A stretch of DNA of 64,000 bases from Nemertoderma westbladi (lineage: Eukaryota; Xenacoelomorpha; Nemertodermatida; Nemertodermatidae), in assembly GCA_032718475.1 (NCBI GenBank), contig JAUCBJ010002756.1, positions 1 to 64,000 on the forward strand. The letters run 5' to 3'. Below are positions 61,401-64,000 of this stretch, piece after piece. The notes below the pieces were generated by a model. It was not told the origin of the DNA. It made no database searches and saw nothing but the letters and a program-made list of their open reading frames with translations. Made by a program: the position numbers and the translations under genes. Numbering within the stretch: position 1 is the first letter of the stretch; each line of letters starts with the position of its first letter.

Positions 61401-64000
61401 GGGGAACGAAATAATGGGTGGAAAGGGGAACGAAGTAATGGGTGGAAAGGGGAACGAAGTAATGGGTGGAAAGGGGAGCGAAATAATGGGTGGAAAGGGG
61501 AACGAAAAAGTGGGTGGAAAGGGGAACGAAATAATGGGTGGAAAGGGGAACGAAATAATGGGTGGAAAGGGGAACGAGATAATGGGTGGAAAGGGGAACG
61601 AAGTAATGGGTGGAAAGGGGAGCGAAATAATGGGTGGAAAGGGGAACGAAATAATGGGTGGAAAGGGGAGCGAAATAATGGGTGGAAAGGGGAACGAGAT
61701 AATGGGTGGAAAGGGGAACGAAGTAATGGGTGGAAAGGGGAGCGAAATAATGGGTGGAAAGGGGGTCGAAATAATGGGTGGAAAGGGGAACGAAATAATG
61801 GGTGGAAAGGGGAACGAGATAATGGGTGGAAAGGGGAACAAAGTAATGGGTGGAAAGGGGAACGAGATAATGGGTGGAAAGGGGAACAAAGTAATGGGTG
61901 GAAAGGGGAACGAGATAATGGGTGGAAAGGGGAACGAAATAATGGGTGGAAAGGGGAACGAGATAATGGGTGGAAAGGGGAACAAAGTAATGGGTGGAAA
62001 GGGGAACGAGATAATGGGTGGAAAGGGGAACAAAGTAATGGGTGGAAAGGGGAACGAGATAATGGGTGGAAAGGGGAACGAAATAATGGGTGGAAAGGGG
62101 AACGAAGTAATGGGTGGAAAGGGAAGCGAAATAATGGGTGGAAAGGGGAACGAGATAATGGGTGGAAAGGGGAGCGAAATAATGGGTGGAAAGGGGAACG
62201 AAATAATGGGTGGAAAGGGGAACGAAATAATGGGTGGAAAGGGGAACGAGATAATGGGTGGAAAGGGGAACAAAGTAATGGGTGGAAAGGGGAACGAGAT
62301 AATGGGTGGAAAGGGGAACGAAATAATGGGTGGAAAGGGGAACGAAATAATGGGTGGAAAAGGGGAGCGAGATAATGGGTGGAAAAGGGAACGAAATAAT
62401 CGGTGGAAAGGGGAACGAAATAATGGGTGGAAATGGAAACAAAATAATGGGTGGAAAGGGGAACAAAATAATGGGTGGAAAGGGGAACAAAATAATGGGT
62501 GGAAAGGGGAGCGAAATAATGGGTGGAAAGGGGAACGAGATAATGGGTGGAAAGGGGAACGAAATAATGGGTGGAAATGGGAACAAAATAATGGGTGAAA
62601 AGGGGAGCGAAATAATGGGTGGAAATGGAAACGAAATAATGGGTGGAAAGGGGAACGAGATAATGGGTGGAAAGGGGAACGAGATAATGGGTGGAAAGGG
62701 GAACGAGATAATGGGTGGAAAAGGGAACGAAATAATCGGTGGAAAGGGGAACGAAATAATGGATGGAAAGGGGAGCGAAATAATGGGTGGAAAGGGGAAC
62801 GAGATAATGGGTGGAAAGGGGAGCGAAATAATGGGTGAAAAGGGTAACGAGATAATGGATGGAAAGGGGAACGAAATAATGGGTGGAAAGGGGAGCGAAA
62901 TAATGGGTGGAAAGGAGAGCGAAACAATGGTTGGAAAGGGGAACGAGATAATGGGTGGAAATGGAAACGAAATAATGGGTGGAAATGGAAACGAAATAAT
63001 GGGTGGGAAGGGGAGCGAAATAATAGGTGGAAAGGGGAACGAAATAATGGGTGGAAAGGGGAACGAAATAATGGGTGGAAAGGGAAGCGAAATAATGGGT
63101 GGAAAGGGGAACGAAATAATGGGTGGAAAGGGGAACAAAATAATGGGTGGAAAGGGGAACGAAATAATAGGTGGAAAGGGGAACGAAATAATGGGTGGAA
63201 AGGGGAACGAAATAATGGGTGGAAAGGGAAGCGAAATAATGGGTGGAAAGGGGAACGAAATAATGGGTGGAAAGGGGAACAAAATAATGGGTGGAAAGGG
63301 AAGCGAAATAATGGGTGGAAAGGGGAACGAGATAATGGGTGGAAAGGGGAACGAAATAATCGGTGGAAAGGGGAACGAAATAATGGGTGGAAAGGGGAAC
63401 GAGATAATGGGTGGAAAGGGGGTCGAAATAATGGGTGGAAAGGGGAACGAAGTAATGGTTGGAAAGGGGAGCGAAATAATGGGTGGAAAGGGGAACGAAA
63501 TAATGGGTGGAAAAGGGGAGCGAGATAATGGGTGGAAAGGGGAACGAAATAATGGGTGGAAAGGGGAACGAGATAATGGGTGGAAAGGGGAGCGAAATAA
63601 TGGGCGGAAAGGGGACCGAAATAATGGGTGGAAAGGGGAACAAAATAATGGGTGGAAAGGGAAGCGAAATAATGGGTGGAAAGGGGAACGAGATAATGGG
63701 TGGAAAGGGGAACGAAATAATCGGTGGAAAGGGGAACGAAATAATGGGTGGAAAGGGGAACGAGATAATGGGTGGAAAGGGGAACGAAATAATCGGTGGA
63801 AAGGGGAACGAAATAATGGGTGGAAAGGGGAACGAAGTAATGGGTGGAAAGGGGAACGAGATAATGGGTGGAAAGGGGAACGAGATAATGGGTGGAAAGG
63901 GGAACGAAGTAATGGGTGGAAAGGGGAGCGAAATAATGGGTGGAAAGGGGAACGAAATAATGGGTGGAAAGGGGAACAAAATAATGGGTGGAAAGGGAAG
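58466..64000. repeat. 24-bp minisatellite, over 5.5 kb, runs off the window
   Basis: About 230 units of ATGGGTGGAAAGGGGAACGA plus AATA. Frequent variants are GGGGAGCGAAATA, AACGAGATA, AACAAAATA, GGAGAGCGAAACA and AATCGGTGG. The 24-bp length keeps both strands open in several frames for more than 1000 codons. Larger blocks recur (for example 58960-59130 and 59600-59770). Confidence 0.95.

Noticed and set aside
58419-63979. Open frames of 1300 to 1800 codons on both strands
   Set aside because: All are made of a 24-bp repeat with no stops in several registers at once; no single frame is favoured and there is no non-repeat protein.

Overview
The window is eukaryotic and almost certainly from an animal, probably a marine invertebrate. 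It has spliced genes with canonical GT-AG introns and AATAAA-type signals. It also carries an intact copia element with an initiator-tRNA-Met primer site, a Penelope-like element, several APE-type LINEs, tRNA-headed SINEs and foldback MITEs. AT-rich DNA with many tandem arrays fills most of the space. The exact phylum cannot be read from the sequence.

The main cellular gene is one I do not recognise. It runs on the minus strand from an ATG at 51503 to a TGA at 2744-2746. I assembled it by hand from 17 exons whose splice phases all match. They total 2307 nt (768 codons plus stop) spread over about 49 kb. The protein has a basic, disordered N-terminal part, a mixed middle, and a long Pro/Lys-rich segment encoded by four consecutive exons. 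Its introns hold most of the rest: a nested BTB-BACK-TLDc gene on the plus strand (3856-5394), a small intronless coiled-coil gene (37819-38316), a Penelope element with a LINE inserted (19512-24290), a LINE with a second LINE inserted (28226-33761), a RTE-like LINE tail (39358-39860), and a young copia element inside a SINE-derived minisatellite (42240-49985). At least three exons of this gene, probably four, end inside a minisatellite whose unit contains the exon's own 5' splice site. One of these arrays is a 9.3-kb, 40-bp satellite.

Upstream on the same strand (51.8-58.4 kb) are pieces of a second unidentified spliced gene: exons at 58292-58432, 55905-56013 and 52266-52393, and a possible last exon at 51853-51898 with a poly(A) signal. 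At least one linking exon was not found.

The right end (58466 to the window edge) is a 24-bp minisatellite of over 5.5 kb. Its very long open frames in several registers come from the repeat length and are not proteins. Other arrays have units of 67, 20, 63, 304, 64/41, 28 and about 30 bp. The first 700 bp carry a SINE-like tRNA head and a CCAAT/TATA promoter-like block with no recognisable coding sequence after it.
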